Source: an uncultured Bacteroidota bacterium
GTDB lineage: Bacteria > Bacteroidota > Bacteroidia > Chitinophagales > Chitinophagaceae
Length of the DNA: 64,000 nucleotides
Direction: 5' to 3'
NCBI GenBank assembly: GCA_903865435.1
Contig: CAIPJS010000023.1
Coordinates: 1 to 64,000, forward strand
Shown: positions 34,711-43,276 of the stretch, one piece after another
Numbering within the stretch: position 1 is the stretch's first letter
Layout: every line of letters begins with the position of its first letter
Program-made: the position numbers and the translations under genes
The notes under the pieces: model-generated
Told to the model about the DNA's origin: nothing
Databases searched by the model: none
Seen by the model: the letters and a program-made list of their open reading frames with translations, nothing else

Positions 34711-36210
34711 ATGATTAATGTCAAATCTTTACTGGCCAAACCTTTTGCAGGAGTGATCCATCGTCAAATCCAAAGGGAGCGTAAAACAGCCCTGGCTGAC
34801 CAACAATCTATTCTAAATCAATTGATTAAGGTGGGTAAAACCACCGTTTTTGGAAAAGAACACCATTTTGATATGATTAAAGACTATGCTGGGTTTCAAC
34901 AAGCAGTGCCTTTAAGAGATTATGAACAGTTTAAGGAATACATTGAGCAAATCAAAAAAGGTACCCAAAATGTGCTTTGGAAGGGTCGACCCTTGTATTT
35001 TGCTAAAACCAGTGGTACGACGAGCGGGGTAAAATACATTCCAATCACCAAAGATTCCATCAGTAATCATATAAATGGGGCAAGAGATGCCTTATTGGTG
35101 TACATGTCCTTAACTGGGTCTACCCAATTTGCAGGGGGTAAAATGATATTTTTAAGCGGCTCTCCCGAATTGGAAAGAGTGGGTGGTATCCCAACCGGTC
35201 GTTTAAGTGGAATTGTGAACCACCATATTCCCAAATATTTAAGAGGAAATCAATTGCCTAGCTATGAAACCAATTGCATAGAAGAGTGGGAAGAGAAATT
35301 GGATAAGATGGTAGAAGAGACCTATAATAAAGACTTGACTTTAATTGGGGGCATACCGCCATGGATTCAAATGTATTTGGATAGATTGATTGAAAAAACG
35401 GGCAAACCCATTAAAGAGCTATTCCCTAATTTACAAGTGATGGTGCAGGGCGGTGTCAATTTTGAACCCTATCAATCAAAATTATTTGAGACCATTGGCA
35501 AAAGCATCGACACCATTGAATTGTTCCCTGCAAGCGAAGGTTTTTTTGCCTATCAAGACAGCCTGGACCAACAAGGTTTACTATTAAATACCAATAGCGG
35601 CATTTTTTATGAGTTTGTTCCATTAGCTCAAGTGCATCAAGAAAATCCAACTCGATTAAGTTTGGCTGAGGTACAATTGGGCGAACAATATGCTTTAATC
35701 ATCAATAGCAATGCAGGTTTATGGGGATACAGTATTGGAGATACGGTTAAATTTGTGAGCATCGATCCTTACCGAATTATTGTAACTGGAAGAATCAAAC
35801 ATTTTATTTCGGCCTTTGGAGAACATGTTATTGGAGAAGAAGTAGAACAAGCTTTATTGCAAGTGACTAGCGAAATGAAGGTGATGGTGGTGGAATTTAC
35901 CGTCGCACCATTAATTCAGCAAGGGGAGGGAAAAAGTTACCATGAATGGTTTATCGAATTTGAAAAAGCACCCGCCGATATGGCTTTGTTTTGTAAAAAA
36001 CTAGATCAATATTTGTGTGCAAAAAATGTATACTACCAAGATTTAATTCAAGGGAATATTTTAGAACCATTGCGTGTACAAGCACTTCAAAAAAATGCAT
36101 TTATCAATTATATGAGAGATGAAGGAAAGCTGGGAGGGCAAAATAAAGTACCCCGCCTTAGCAACGATCGAAACATAGTCAATGCATTGGTTCAATATAT
36201 TTCGAATTAA
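34711..36210 (+). CDS. GH3-family acyl-adenylating/amide synthetase-like protein
   Basis: Plant GH3 enzymes adenylate a carboxylic acid (auxin, jasmonate) and join it to an amino acid; the role of bacterial members is mostly unknown. The 499-residue protein shows the ATP-binding loop YFAKTSGTTSGVKYIPIT (about 99-116), FPASEGFFAYQ (acyl/nucleotide pocket), and YSIGDTVKFVSIDPYRIIVTGRIKHFISAFGEHV, the adenylate-forming hinge. It has its own promoter. dxr follows 41 bp downstream, with no terminator between them. Confidence 0.9.
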   Translation: MINVKSLLAKPFAGVIHRQIQRERKTALADQQSILNQLIKVGKTTVFGKEHHFDMIKDYAGFQQAVPLRDYEQFKEYIEQIKKGTQNVLWKGRPLYFAKTSGTTSGVKYIPITKDSISNHINGARDALLVYMSLTGSTQFAGGKMIFLSGSPELERVGGIPTGRLSGIVNHHIPKYLRGNQLPSYETNCIEEWEEKLDKMVEETYNKDLTLIGGIPPWIQMYLDRLIEKTGKPIKELFPNLQVMVQGGVNFEPYQSKLFETIGKSIDTIELFPASEGFFAYQDSLDQQGLLLNTNSGIFYEFVPLAQVHQENPTRLSLAEVQLGEQYALIINSNAGLWGYSIGDTVKFVSIDPYRIIVTGRIKHFISAFGEHVIGEEVEQALLQVTSEMKVMVVEFTVAPLIQQGEGKSYHEWFIEFEKAPADMALFCKKLDQYLCAKNVYYQDLIQGNILEPLRVQALQKNAFINYMRDEGKLGGQNKVPRLSNDRNIVNALVQYISN

Positions 36211-36251
36211 ATAAATAATAACGTATTTTTAATTTTTAAGAAAACATTTGG

Positions 36252-37409
36252 ATGAAGCAGAAAAGAATTGCCATTTTTGGATCTACAGGCTCTATTGGGA
36301 AACAAACACTCGAGGTAATAGCTGCGCACCCGGAATTATTTGTTGCTGAAATTTTAACAGCGCAATCCAACGACTCCCTTTTAATTGAACAAGCTTTACA
36401 GTTTTTGCCCAATATAGTGGTCATCGGAGATCTTACTAAATATGCCAATGTAAAAAAAGCTTTAGAGGGTAAGCCAATTAAAGTTTTTGCAGGTGTAGAA
36501 GCATTGGAGCAGGTAGCTGCTATGGATTGTTATGATTTTATGATGGCAGGCATTGTTGGCTTTGCAGGTTTAAAACCTACTTTAAATGCTGTTGAAAATG
36601 GGAAAGCCATAGGGCTTGCTAATAAAGAAACTTTAGTTGTGGCAGGTGATATTGTAATGCGTAAAGCAAAAGAATTCAAAGCTGCCATTATACCAGTGGA
36701 TAGTGAACACTCTGCCATATTTCAATGCTTGGTAGGTGAAGACAGCAATCCTATTGAAAAAATTATTCTAACGGCAAGTGGGGGTCCTTTCTTAGGAAAG
36801 AAACCCAATTTCTTGGTAAATGTTAAAAGAGACCATGCATTGCAACATCCCAATTGGTCCATGGGGGCAAAAATTTCTATCGATTCCGCTACTTTAATGA
36901 ATAAGGGTTTAGAGATGATTGAAGCAAAGTGGTTATTTAATTTAGCACCGCATCAAATTAAAGTTGTGGTTCATTCGCAAAGCATCATTCATAGTATGGT
37001 GCAATTTGAAGATGGCAGTATTAAAGCGCAGATGGGCTTGCCAGATATGAAATTGCCTATTCAATACGCAATGGCATTTCCACAAAGACTAAAAAATAAT
37101 TTTCCTAGATATTTATTTGACAAGCCCAATCAATTAAATTTCGACGAACCTGATTTAAGAACTTTTAGAAATTTATATTTAGCCACAGAAGCTTTACGCA
37201 AAGGAGGCAATACACCTTGTGTTTTAAATGCTGCCAATGAAATTGCAGTGTATGCTTTTTTAAGAAACAGAATTGGATTTTTAGACATGACAGAACTGAT
37301 CGAAAAAACTTTAGAAAAAATTGAATACATAGCAGATCCAAGTTTGGATGATTATTTTGAAACCGACGGCGAGGCGCGTAATTTTGCAGCCTCTTTAATA
37401 CAATTATAA
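36252..37409 (+). CDS. dxr: 1-deoxy-D-xylulose-5-phosphate reductoisomerase
   Basis: The enzyme makes 2-C-methyl-D-erythritol 4-phosphate, the first committed step of the MEP isoprenoid pathway. The 385-residue protein has the NADPH loop FGSTGSIGKQTL (9-20), the metal-binding PVDSEHSAIFQCL, ASGGPF and KISIDSATLMNKGLEMIEAKWLF. All expected parts are present. rseP follows after 5 bp, the same order as in many bacteria. Confidence 0.97.
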   Translation: MKQKRIAIFGSTGSIGKQTLEVIAAHPELFVAEILTAQSNDSLLIEQALQFLPNIVVIGDLTKYANVKKALEGKPIKVFAGVEALEQVAAMDCYDFMMAGIVGFAGLKPTLNAVENGKAIGLANKETLVVAGDIVMRKAKEFKAAIIPVDSEHSAIFQCLVGEDSNPIEKIILTASGGPFLGKKPNFLVNVKRDHALQHPNWSMGAKISIDSATLMNKGLEMIEAKWLFNLAPHQIKVVVHSQSIIHSMVQFEDGSIKAQMGLPDMKLPIQYAMAFPQRLKNNFPRYLFDKPNQLNFDEPDLRTFRNLYLATEALRKGGNTPCVLNAANEIAVYAFLRNRIGFLDMTELIEKTLEKIEYIADPSLDDYFETDGEARNFAASLIQL

Positions 37410-37414
37410 ATTAT

Positions 37415-38764
37415 ATGTACATTTTAGCAATCAATTTTGCATCAGTGGGTGTAAAGGCAGCTCAATTTATTTTATCATTTTCTATATTGGTGGTCTTGCA
37501 TGAGTTGGGACATTTTATTCCTGCACGTTTATTCAAAACCAGAGTAGAAAAATTTTATTTATTTTTTAATCCAGGCTTTAGTCTTTGGAAAAAGAAAATT
37601 GGAGAAACTGAATACGGTATTGGATGGATACCTTTTGGAGGCTATGTAAAAATTGCTGGGATGATTGATGAGAGCATGGACAAAGAACAAATGCAATTGC
37701 CTCCAGAAAATTGGGAGCTAAGATCAAAGCCTGCTTATCAAAGATTGATTGTAATGTTGGGTGGGGTGATTGTAAATATTTTATTAGCCATTGTTATATT
37801 TATTGGGCTTTCATTTTATTGGGGCGAAGATACTTTGCCAGCAAAAAATGTTATTTATGGAGTACACCCTAGTGAATTGGCGAGCAATATGGGCATCCAA
37901 GAAGGCGATATTATTGTTTCCTTAGATAAAAAAGAATTGGAAAATTTTGATGCATTGGAAAGTAAATTAATCTTAACCAGTCCTAAAACCTTAGAAGTTA
38001 AAAGAGGGGATAGTTTGGTGTCTTTAAATATACCCGCTTCTTTATCTAGTGCCATTGCTAAGTTTAAAAAAACAGCGCCATTTGTTACACCGCGTGTGCC
38101 CGTGATTGTTGATTCTGTTGGAAAATCGGCAGTTGTTTTACAAGGCGCTATTAATAAAGACGATACTTTATTAAAAATCAACAATACGAGTATTCAATAT
38201 CAGTATCAATTTTTAGAAGTAAAAAATAAATTCGCAGATTCTATTGTGATGGTAACTGCTAAAAGAGGGAATGATACGGTTTATTTTAAAACCCTAATTA
38301 ACAGTACAGGTCAATTGGGCATTTTTGTTAAACTCCCTTATGCTTTGTTTGCAACCGTGCATAAGAATTTTTCTTTTATGGCATCTATCCCTGAAGGTAT
38401 AAACAGATGTTACACTACATTAGACAATTACATTACAGGCATCAAACAAATATTTACAGGTAAAGTAAAAGCAAGTGATTCTTTAGGAAGTTTAATTAGT
38501 ATTGGTAATACCTTTCCTTCAAATTGGGATTGGGAAAAATTCTGGACTTTAACCGCTATTTTTTCTATCATATTGGCATTTATGAATGTACTTCCTATTC
38601 CTGCTTTGGACGGGGGACATGCCTTGTTTATTTTGGTAGAAATGATAACAGGAAGAAAGCCAAGTGATAAGTTTATGGAATATGCTCAATTGGTTGGAAT
38701 GTTCCTATTGTTCGGCTTAATGTTTTACGCTTTAGGTTTAGACTTTTGGCGTTTGTTTAAGTAA
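37415..38764 (+). CDS. rseP: RIP metalloprotease RseP (site-2 protease)
   Basis: This zinc protease cleaves transmembrane substrates, releasing stress sigma factors or clearing signal peptides. In 449 residues the HELGH active site is at 29-33 within the first membrane helix, and the third zinc ligand is D399 in PALDGGH. Two PDZ-like domains lie between (about 145-220 and 225-300), fitting the tandem PDZ arrangement. About four helices are visible. It is translationally close to dxr. The next feature is tmRNA. Confidence 0.95.
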   Translation: MYILAINFASVGVKAAQFILSFSILVVLHELGHFIPARLFKTRVEKFYLFFNPGFSLWKKKIGETEYGIGWIPFGGYVKIAGMIDESMDKEQMQLPPENWELRSKPAYQRLIVMLGGVIVNILLAIVIFIGLSFYWGEDTLPAKNVIYGVHPSELASNMGIQEGDIIVSLDKKELENFDALESKLILTSPKTLEVKRGDSLVSLNIPASLSSAIAKFKKTAPFVTPRVPVIVDSVGKSAVVLQGAINKDDTLLKINNTSIQYQYQFLEVKNKFADSIVMVTAKRGNDTVYFKTLINSTGQLGIFVKLPYALFATVHKNFSFMASIPEGINRCYTTLDNYITGIKQIFTGKVKASDSLGSLISIGNTFPSNWDWEKFWTLTAIFSIILAFMNVLPIPALDGGHALFILVEMITGRKPSDKFMEYAQLVGMFLLFGLMFYALGLDFWRLFK

Positions 38765-38779
38765 TCCAAGAATTAGTTG

Positions 38780-38787
38780 TAATTTTG
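38780..38787 (+). promoter_or_regulatory. -7 promoter box of ssrA (TAATTTTG)
   Basis: Exact TAnnTTTG 37 bp upstream of the mature tmRNA 5' end, leaving a precursor leader of about 30 nt for RNase P to remove. Confidence 0.6.
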
Positions 38788-38823
38788 TAGGTTCGAAATA
38801 AGTTTAGTTCTTCTGATACAATT

Positions 38824-39194
38824 GGGGTCGTATGGTTTTGACAGCAGTCGTAGCAGTTGGGGTAAGCATGCAGTGCGTTGGGTAATTAGCACTTTAATCT
38901 GAATACCAAACAATCAAAAGGCGAAGCAAATTTTGCCATGGCTGCTTAATTCAGTGAATTAACTTCCATTTTGGTCGAGAGAGAAGGCAGGCCTGTTGCC
39001 CGCTCCTCAGCCTAATTAAAAACAAAACAGGATGCGATAAATGTAGGCTGTGCCATTTATTTAAGTACCATTCAGCTAAGCGAATAATTGGTTTGTGTTT
39101 TTCCTGCTATGCGCCGACAAGTAATAAAACAATAAGCATGTAGAAGACCAATGGTAACATTGTTTGGACAGGGGTTCGACTCCCCTCGACTCCA
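38824..39194 (+). ncRNA. ssrA: Transfer-messenger RNA (tmRNA), tag GEANFAMAA
   Basis: tmRNA rescues stalled ribosomes and tags the nascent chain for proteolysis. The 5' GGGGTCGTATGGTTTTGACAG and the 3' tRNA-like part GGGGTTCGACTCCCCTCGACTCCA pair as an acceptor stem (GGGGTCG with CGACTCC). The discriminator A is at 39194; the CCA end is not encoded. The tag frame starts at 38920: GGC GAA GCA AAT TTT GCC ATG GCT GCT TAA, giving GEANFAMAA. This is close to the GExxYALAA type usual in Bacteroidota, with Phe and Met variants. It is a standard one-piece form. Confidence 0.96.
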
Positions 39195-39214
39195 CAAGTA
39201 GCTCAATTGATTAG

Positions 39215-39248
39215 GCGCCCTTGCATAAAATGCTCGGGCGCTTTTTTT
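39215..39248 (+). terminator. Terminator after tmRNA
   Basis: GCGCCC pairs with GGGCGC and, inside, GCAT with ATGC (39215-39241); seven T follow. It lies about 20 bp after the tmRNA 3' end. Confidence 0.9.
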
Positions 39249-39451
39249 ATCCTATATTTTTCTTACCTGATTTGCTTCACTAAAAATTTAACTAGTATCA
39301 AAAAAATACCAATGTGCTAAAAAGATTTTTTCCCAACTCCATGTCCAATGATTTATTTTCAATATAGCAGCATACCAATCATATAATTTTAGCTTTTTCA
39401 ACTTCATTTTAATTTAAAAAATTGTAATTTACCTTACTTAAAAAAATAGTT
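39249..39451. other. AT-rich intergenic DNA
   Basis: About 200 bp between the tmRNA terminator and the DUF1080 gene. I see no open frame, hairpin or exact promoter box; TAATTTAC at 39425-39432 is a one- to two-mismatch -7 candidate. Confidence 0.4.
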
Positions 39452-40402
39452 ATGAAAAAATATATCCAATTTGGAATGCTGCTATTTGCTGTTTTATGCT
39501 ATACCATCGCAATGGCTTCTAATGATCCTGAATTTTCTGCACCTGTAGAAGGTAGATGGGATTTAACAGTAAATATGGGTGGCGGCCGCATAGCTGCTTC
39601 TTGGTTGGAAGTAAGACATTCTGGAGTGAATGGTTTAACTGGTCGTTTTGTAGGGGATGGAGGAAGTGCTAGACCCATTTCTTCCGTTTCATTTAAAGAG
39701 GGTAAAGTGAGTTTTCATATCCCAGCACAATGGGAAAAAACAGATAGAGAAATGATTTTTGAAGGCAATTACAAAGATGATAAATTGGAAGGAACGATTA
39801 TCAATACATTGGGTAAAACCTATACTTTCACAGGGGTGCGTGCACCAAAGTTAATAAGAGAAAAAGCGCCTGTATGGGGATCACCCATTCATTTATTTAA
39901 TGGAAAAAATTTAGAGGGTTGGATGCCACTAGGTAAAAACAATCAATGGGTAGTTGAAAATGGAATTTTAAAAAGCCCGCAATCTGGTGTGAACATTAGA
40001 ACTACTAAAACTTTTGATGATTTTAAATTGCACATTGAGTTCCGTTATCCAAAAGAAAGTAACAGTGGTGTTTATTTAAGAGGCAGGTATGAAGTGCAAG
40101 TAGAAGACAGTAAAGGCAAAGAACCCATTAATATTTATTTAGGGGGCGTATATGGTTTTATAGATCCACTATGGATGATGGCAAAAGAAGCAGGTGAATG
40201 GCAATCCTATGACATTACTTTAATAGGTCGATTGGTTACTGTGGTAGTAAATGGTAAAAAAGTAATTGAGCAGCAACCCATCCCTGGTGTTACAGGAGGT
40301 GCTTTAGATGCCAATGAATCAGAGCCAGGTCCGATTATGATGCAAGGTGATCACGGGCCAATAGAATACAGAAACATCATTGTAACACCTGCTAGAAAGT
40401 GA
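39452..40402 (+). CDS. Secreted DUF1080 (3-keto-disaccharide hydrolase-like) protein
   Basis: The 316-residue protein has a signal peptide (about 1-22), a small N-terminal beta domain (about 30-135, EGRWDLTVNMGGG...) and a C-terminal DUF1080 domain starting at IHLFNGKNLEGW. DUF1080 is a jelly-roll fold; some members hydrolyse 3-keto-glucosides after a dehydrogenase oxidises the sugar. Typical parts seen are WVVENGILKS, FDDFKLHIEFRYP, SNSGVYLRGRYEVQV and GPIEYRNIIV. No partner dehydrogenase lies nearby, so the substrate is open. Confidence 0.9.
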   Translation: MKKYIQFGMLLFAVLCYTIAMASNDPEFSAPVEGRWDLTVNMGGGRIAASWLEVRHSGVNGLTGRFVGDGGSARPISSVSFKEGKVSFHIPAQWEKTDREMIFEGNYKDDKLEGTIINTLGKTYTFTGVRAPKLIREKAPVWGSPIHLFNGKNLEGWMPLGKNNQWVVENGILKSPQSGVNIRTTKTFDDFKLHIEFRYPKESNSGVYLRGRYEVQVEDSKGKEPINIYLGGVYGFIDPLWMMAKEAGEWQSYDITLIGRLVTVVVNGKKVIEQQPIPGVTGGALDANESEPGPIMMQGDHGPIEYRNIIVTPARK

Positions 40403-40440
40403 TTCACAAAAAAGGGATCATTTAAAAATATACATTCATA

Positions 40441-40467
40441 AAAGCTTCCAAAATTTGGGGCTTTTTT
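40441..40467 (+). terminator. Terminator of the DUF1080 gene
   Basis: AAAGCTTC pairs with GGGGCTTT (two G-U pairs) around an 8-nt loop, followed by a T run. It lies two bases before the end of the convergent nitroreductase gene. Confidence 0.7.
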
Positions 40468-40468
40468 A

Positions 40469-41191
40469 TTAGCGTTCAAAAACTACTTCCTCATAAGGCA
40501 ATCTAAATCTTGGTCCCCAAATACCCTGTTCGGTGCCTTTGCCCACCGCAACAATCATATTAATTTCAGCACCTGCTGGGAGTTGCAATGCTTTTTTTAC
40601 TCTTACTTCATCAAAGCCTTCCATAGGACAAGATTCAAAACCTTCTGCTGCAATAGACAACATAAATGTTTGTGCTGCTAATGCACATGATTTATGTACG
40701 GTCACTCTTTGGTCTGCCTTGCCACCAAAACGCATAAATGGTTTGCTAAGCCCCATAAAAAAACTAAGGCATCTTCTTACAAAAGCCATTATTCCAAAAA
40801 TATCAGAACGATAGGCGAGTGGCATTAATTTTCCATAATAATCTAAGCCTCTTTTTTCAAGTTTATTGGGTTCGCCATTGATACCAGCTTTCAATCTATC
40901 ATAATTCCATTTGGCATGTTTTTTCCATAAGTCTTTTCGAGTAACAAAGACCACAATTTCCTTAGCAGTTTTAGCAGCGTTCTGTCCTAAACAAAGTGCT
41001 TCATATTTCTTTTTTTCCTCTTCTGATCGAATCCAATAGAATTCCCAAAGCTGCATATTGCTGCTATTGGGCGCTAGAATGGCTCTTTCTAAACTTCTTT
41101 TAATTACCTCTTCTGGCACTTCTACCAAGGGGTCAAATTTGCGATTCGATCTACGACGGTCAATTATTGCTTGAAATTCGCTTGAATACAT
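40469..41191 (-). CDS. Nitroreductase-family flavoprotein
   Basis: These FMN enzymes reduce nitro compounds, quinones or enones with NAD(P)H. The 240-residue protein has the FMN-binding N-terminus IIDRRRSNRKFDPLVEVPEEVIKRSLERAILAPNSSNMQLWEFYWI and the C-terminal GFESCPMEGFDE and MIVAVGKGTE strands. An insertion around residues 95-145 with two hydrophobic segments makes it longer than the minimal fold. The physiological substrate is unknown. Confidence 0.9.
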   Translation of the reverse strand: MYSSEFQAIIDRRRSNRKFDPLVEVPEEVIKRSLERAILAPNSSNMQLWEFYWIRSEEEKKKYEALCLGQNAAKTAKEIVVFVTRKDLWKKHAKWNYDRLKAGINGEPNKLEKRGLDYYGKLMPLAYRSDIFGIMAFVRRCLSFFMGLSKPFMRFGGKADQRVTVHKSCALAAQTFMLSIAAEGFESCPMEGFDEVRVKKALQLPAGAEINMIVAVGKGTEQGIWGPRFRLPYEEVVFER

Positions 41192-41226
41192 TTTATTACA
41201 GTTAATTTATTTAATTTTATAGGGTG

Positions 41227-41240
41227 GTTTCTCTAGAAAC
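41227..41240. promoter_or_regulatory. Interrupted palindrome GTTTCT-ct-AGAAAC between divergent genes
   Basis: Six-bp arms sit midway in the 80-bp gap between nitroreductase and serine-hydrolase starts, a typical operator position. No consensus -7 box was found for either gene. Confidence 0.35.
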
Positions 41241-41271
41241 AACTTGCAAATAAACCAAAACTTTTCTTCAT

Positions 41272-42420
41272 ATGCTAAAAAAAATACTACTCGGCTTTGC
41301 TTTTATCATGCTTGTTTTGATAGGGCTTAGCTATACCCCGCAATTGGCGCACTTAAAAAATTTCGCACTATGGGGCAAACATACCATTCATGATTATAAA
41401 ACACATCCAACGCGTTTGGTGGCCAGTGGGAATAAACCACAATTTTGGCCTTTGGATAGTAATTACAATAAAGGCGTAATAGCAGATTCTCTTTTAGCCA
41501 TTATGGACTCTAATGATACCCATGCTTTTTTAGTCATTCAAGATGGAAAATTAGTGTATGAAAGATATTGGGATGGGTATAATGCTAAAACTTTAAGTGG
41601 TTCTTTTTCTGCCGCAAAAAGTATAATATCCTTATTAATAGGAATTGCTGTTGATGAAGGCAAGATTAAATCATTAGAAGAACCCGTAGGCAATTATGTA
41701 CCTCATTTTAAAACCAGTGGATTAGAGAAAGTGCGTATCAAAGATTTATTAACCATGAGTTCGGGCACCAACTATAAAGAATCAGATAAGGGTTATTTTA
41801 GTTTGAATGCATATGGCTATTATGGAGATGATGAAGAATTTATGGTAAATAAAATGGAATACAAAGAACCATCAGGTGTGCATTGGGAATACCGCAGCGG
41901 AGATACACAAGTATTAGGGCTTATTGTTGAAAAAGTATTTGGTCAAAATATTTCAACGCTAGTTTCTGAAAGATTTATGCAGCCTATGGGCGCAGAAGCA
42001 GATGCAGTTTGGCTTTTAGACGGTGCTAAAAAACATGAAAAAGCATTTTGCTGTTTCAATGGAGTAGCCCGCGACTATGCTAGGTTTGGCCAATTGGTTT
42101 TACAAAATGGCAAATGGGGTGAAAAACAAATTGTATCAAGCAATTATGTACAAACGGCTACTACACCAGCAACTTATTTAAAAGATGCTTATGAAAATGA
42201 AAACCCGGTTGATTTTTATGGGTATCAATATTGGATGTTTAAAGAACAAGGGCATGATATTGTTGCACAAAACGGATTGTTTGGGCAGTATGTGTATATT
42301 ATTCGTGATAAAAATGCAGTGGTAGTTCGATTAGGAGAATCTAAAGTGACTAAACCTATTCACCATCATCAGCCAGAAGTTTTCACTTATGCGGCGGCGG
42401 CACTTTCGGTGTTAAAATAA
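41272..42420 (+). CDS. Serine beta-lactamase-fold hydrolase (class C/esterase-like)
   Basis: The 382-residue protein has an N-terminal membrane anchor or signal (about 4-20). The active-site SxxK motif is S113-A-A-K116 in GSFSAAKSIISLL. The second motif normally YxN appears as Y-R-S in WEYRSGDTQVLG, and the third box is the weak GLFGQ. This pattern is more like an esterase or D-aminopeptidase-type S12 protein than a drug-hydrolysing beta-lactamase. A resistance role is unsupported. It is divergent from the nitroreductase gene. Confidence 0.88.
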   Translation: MLKKILLGFAFIMLVLIGLSYTPQLAHLKNFALWGKHTIHDYKTHPTRLVASGNKPQFWPLDSNYNKGVIADSLLAIMDSNDTHAFLVIQDGKLVYERYWDGYNAKTLSGSFSAAKSIISLLIGIAVDEGKIKSLEEPVGNYVPHFKTSGLEKVRIKDLLTMSSGTNYKESDKGYFSLNAYGYYGDDEEFMVNKMEYKEPSGVHWEYRSGDTQVLGLIVEKVFGQNISTLVSERFMQPMGAEADAVWLLDGAKKHEKAFCCFNGVARDYARFGQLVLQNGKWGEKQIVSSNYVQTATTPATYLKDAYENENPVDFYGYQYWMFKEQGHDIVAQNGLFGQYVYIIRDKNAVVVRLGESKVTKPIHHHQPEVFTYAAAALSVLK

Positions 42421-42492
42421 AGAATTCATTTTTAAAAGTAGAAGGAAAAAATAGAAGAGAAATAGAGTTGAAAAAAATAAATGCTGCTTATA

Positions 42493-42533
42493 AAAAAAAG
42501 ACCCGTTCTAAAATCTAGAGCGGGTCTTTTTTT
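42493..42533. terminator. Bidirectional hairpin terminator
   Basis: AGACCCGTTCT and the mostly complementary AGAGCGGGTCT (42500-42526) form a long stem flanked by A8 and T7, serving the serine hydrolase on plus and the small membrane gene on minus. Confidence 0.9.
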
Positions 42534-42563
42534 GAAATATATTGAAAGGACTAATTTAATGAG

Positions 42564-42725
42564 CTAGAAAAGGTCCATTGCTTTTGCAAAATAGGTAAAA
42601 GTGCCAGGAAGTGCTAACCAAAAGAATTCTCTTTTATAAATAATTAAGGCCACTAAAATTACAGTCCATATAAAACAAATTGCCCAGTATTTTTTTGTAT
42701 TTTTTTGTGCTTCCATTGTTGACAT
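42564..42725 (-). CDS. 53-residue membrane protein
   Basis: A small gene too short for routine detection. The protein starts MSTMEAQKNTKKYWAICFIW, has one clear helix (WAICFIWTVILVALIIY) and a second hydrophobic segment FFWLALPGTFTYFA, and ends KAMDLF. It has an exact -7 box (TATATTTG, 42760-42767) at a normal distance upstream and a strong terminator downstream, so it looks like an independent transcript. No known family is recognised. Confidence 0.65.
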   Translation of the reverse strand: MSTMEAQKNTKKYWAICFIWTVILVALIIYKREFFWLALPGTFTYFAKAMDLF

Positions 42726-42759
42726 TGGTATGGTTGTTTAAAGATGTTTTAATAGAGTG

Positions 42760-42767
42760 CAAATATA
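42760..42767 (-). promoter_or_regulatory. -7 promoter box of the 53-residue gene (TATATTTG)
   Basis: Exact TAnnTTTG on minus, 34 bp upstream of the ATG at 42725. Confidence 0.55.
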
Positions 42768-42783
42768 CATTTTTTTGCTTTAT

Positions 42784-43197
42784 TTATTGAATGCTATAGG
42801 TATATTTTAAGTCTACTTTCCAGCCAGTTGGGGTATTGATTACTTTAATTTGGTGGGGAATTTTGTCCAAAGAGCTTTGGTAATTGATGACAGTTTGGTT
42901 GCTGTCTAAAGCCTGCAATTCATTAATTTGAAGGGATGCTTGTCTTAATTCTTGCCTTCCTTCTTTATCCAATGCAAAATACTTGGTGGAAATGGCTTTA
43001 AAATAGTTTTGATTATCGGGATTGTCCAATAGGTAATTTTTGGCTTTATTAAAATCGCCTTGGTTGCAGTGCTCTAGAAAATACCGACCACCATCAAGGG
43101 CATTGTCGGCCTTTTCTATATTGGAATCCCCACAAGCAAAGAATAAGGTGATTAGGCCAAATAAGAATACGGCTTTTAAATTTAGATTTCCGATCAT
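42784..43197 (-). CDS. Small lipoprotein of unknown function
   Basis: From the ATG at 43197 the 137-residue protein begins MIGNLNLKAVFLFGLITLFFACGDS: a short charged start, a hydrophobic stretch and a lipobox LFFAC with the modified Cys22. The mature part holds a helix-rich first half (DNALDGGRYFLEHCNQGDFNKAKNYLL) and a beta-type C-terminus (VINYQSSLDKIPHQIKVINTPTGWKVDLKY), the layout of DUF4878-like or NTF2-like lipoproteins; that is only a loose match. The frame continues 11 codons upstream, but the -7 box lies in that stretch. Confidence 0.75.
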   Translation of the reverse strand: MIGNLNLKAVFLFGLITLFFACGDSNIEKADNALDGGRYFLEHCNQGDFNKAKNYLLDNPDNQNYFKAISTKYFALDKEGRQELRQASLQINELQALDSNQTVINYQSSLDKIPHQIKVINTPTGWKVDLKYTYSIQ

Positions 43198-43200
43198 GTG

Positions 43201-43208
43201 CAAAGTTA
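43201..43208 (-). promoter_or_regulatory. -7 promoter box of the lipoprotein gene (TAACTTTG)
   Basis: Exact TAnnTTTG on minus, ending 3 nt before the ATG at 43197, so the mRNA is likely leaderless. Confidence 0.55.
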
Positions 43209-43246
43209 AGCCTATTTGTAGAATTGGCATCTTGGATGCTTTATAT

Positions 43247-43254
43247 TAATTTTG
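43247..43254 (+). promoter_or_regulatory. -7 promoter box of pyrF (TAATTTTG)
   Basis: Exact TAnnTTTG 22 bp before the pyrF ATG; TTG at 43224-43226 is 20 bp upstream, a fitting -33 element. Confidence 0.62.
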
Positions 43255-43276
43255 TTTCAATGACAAAAGCCCAAGC

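Noticed and set aside
41272-42420. Antibiotic-resistance beta-lactamase
   Set aside because: SxxK is present but the second and third active-site motifs are atypical; an esterase-like S12 protein fits better.
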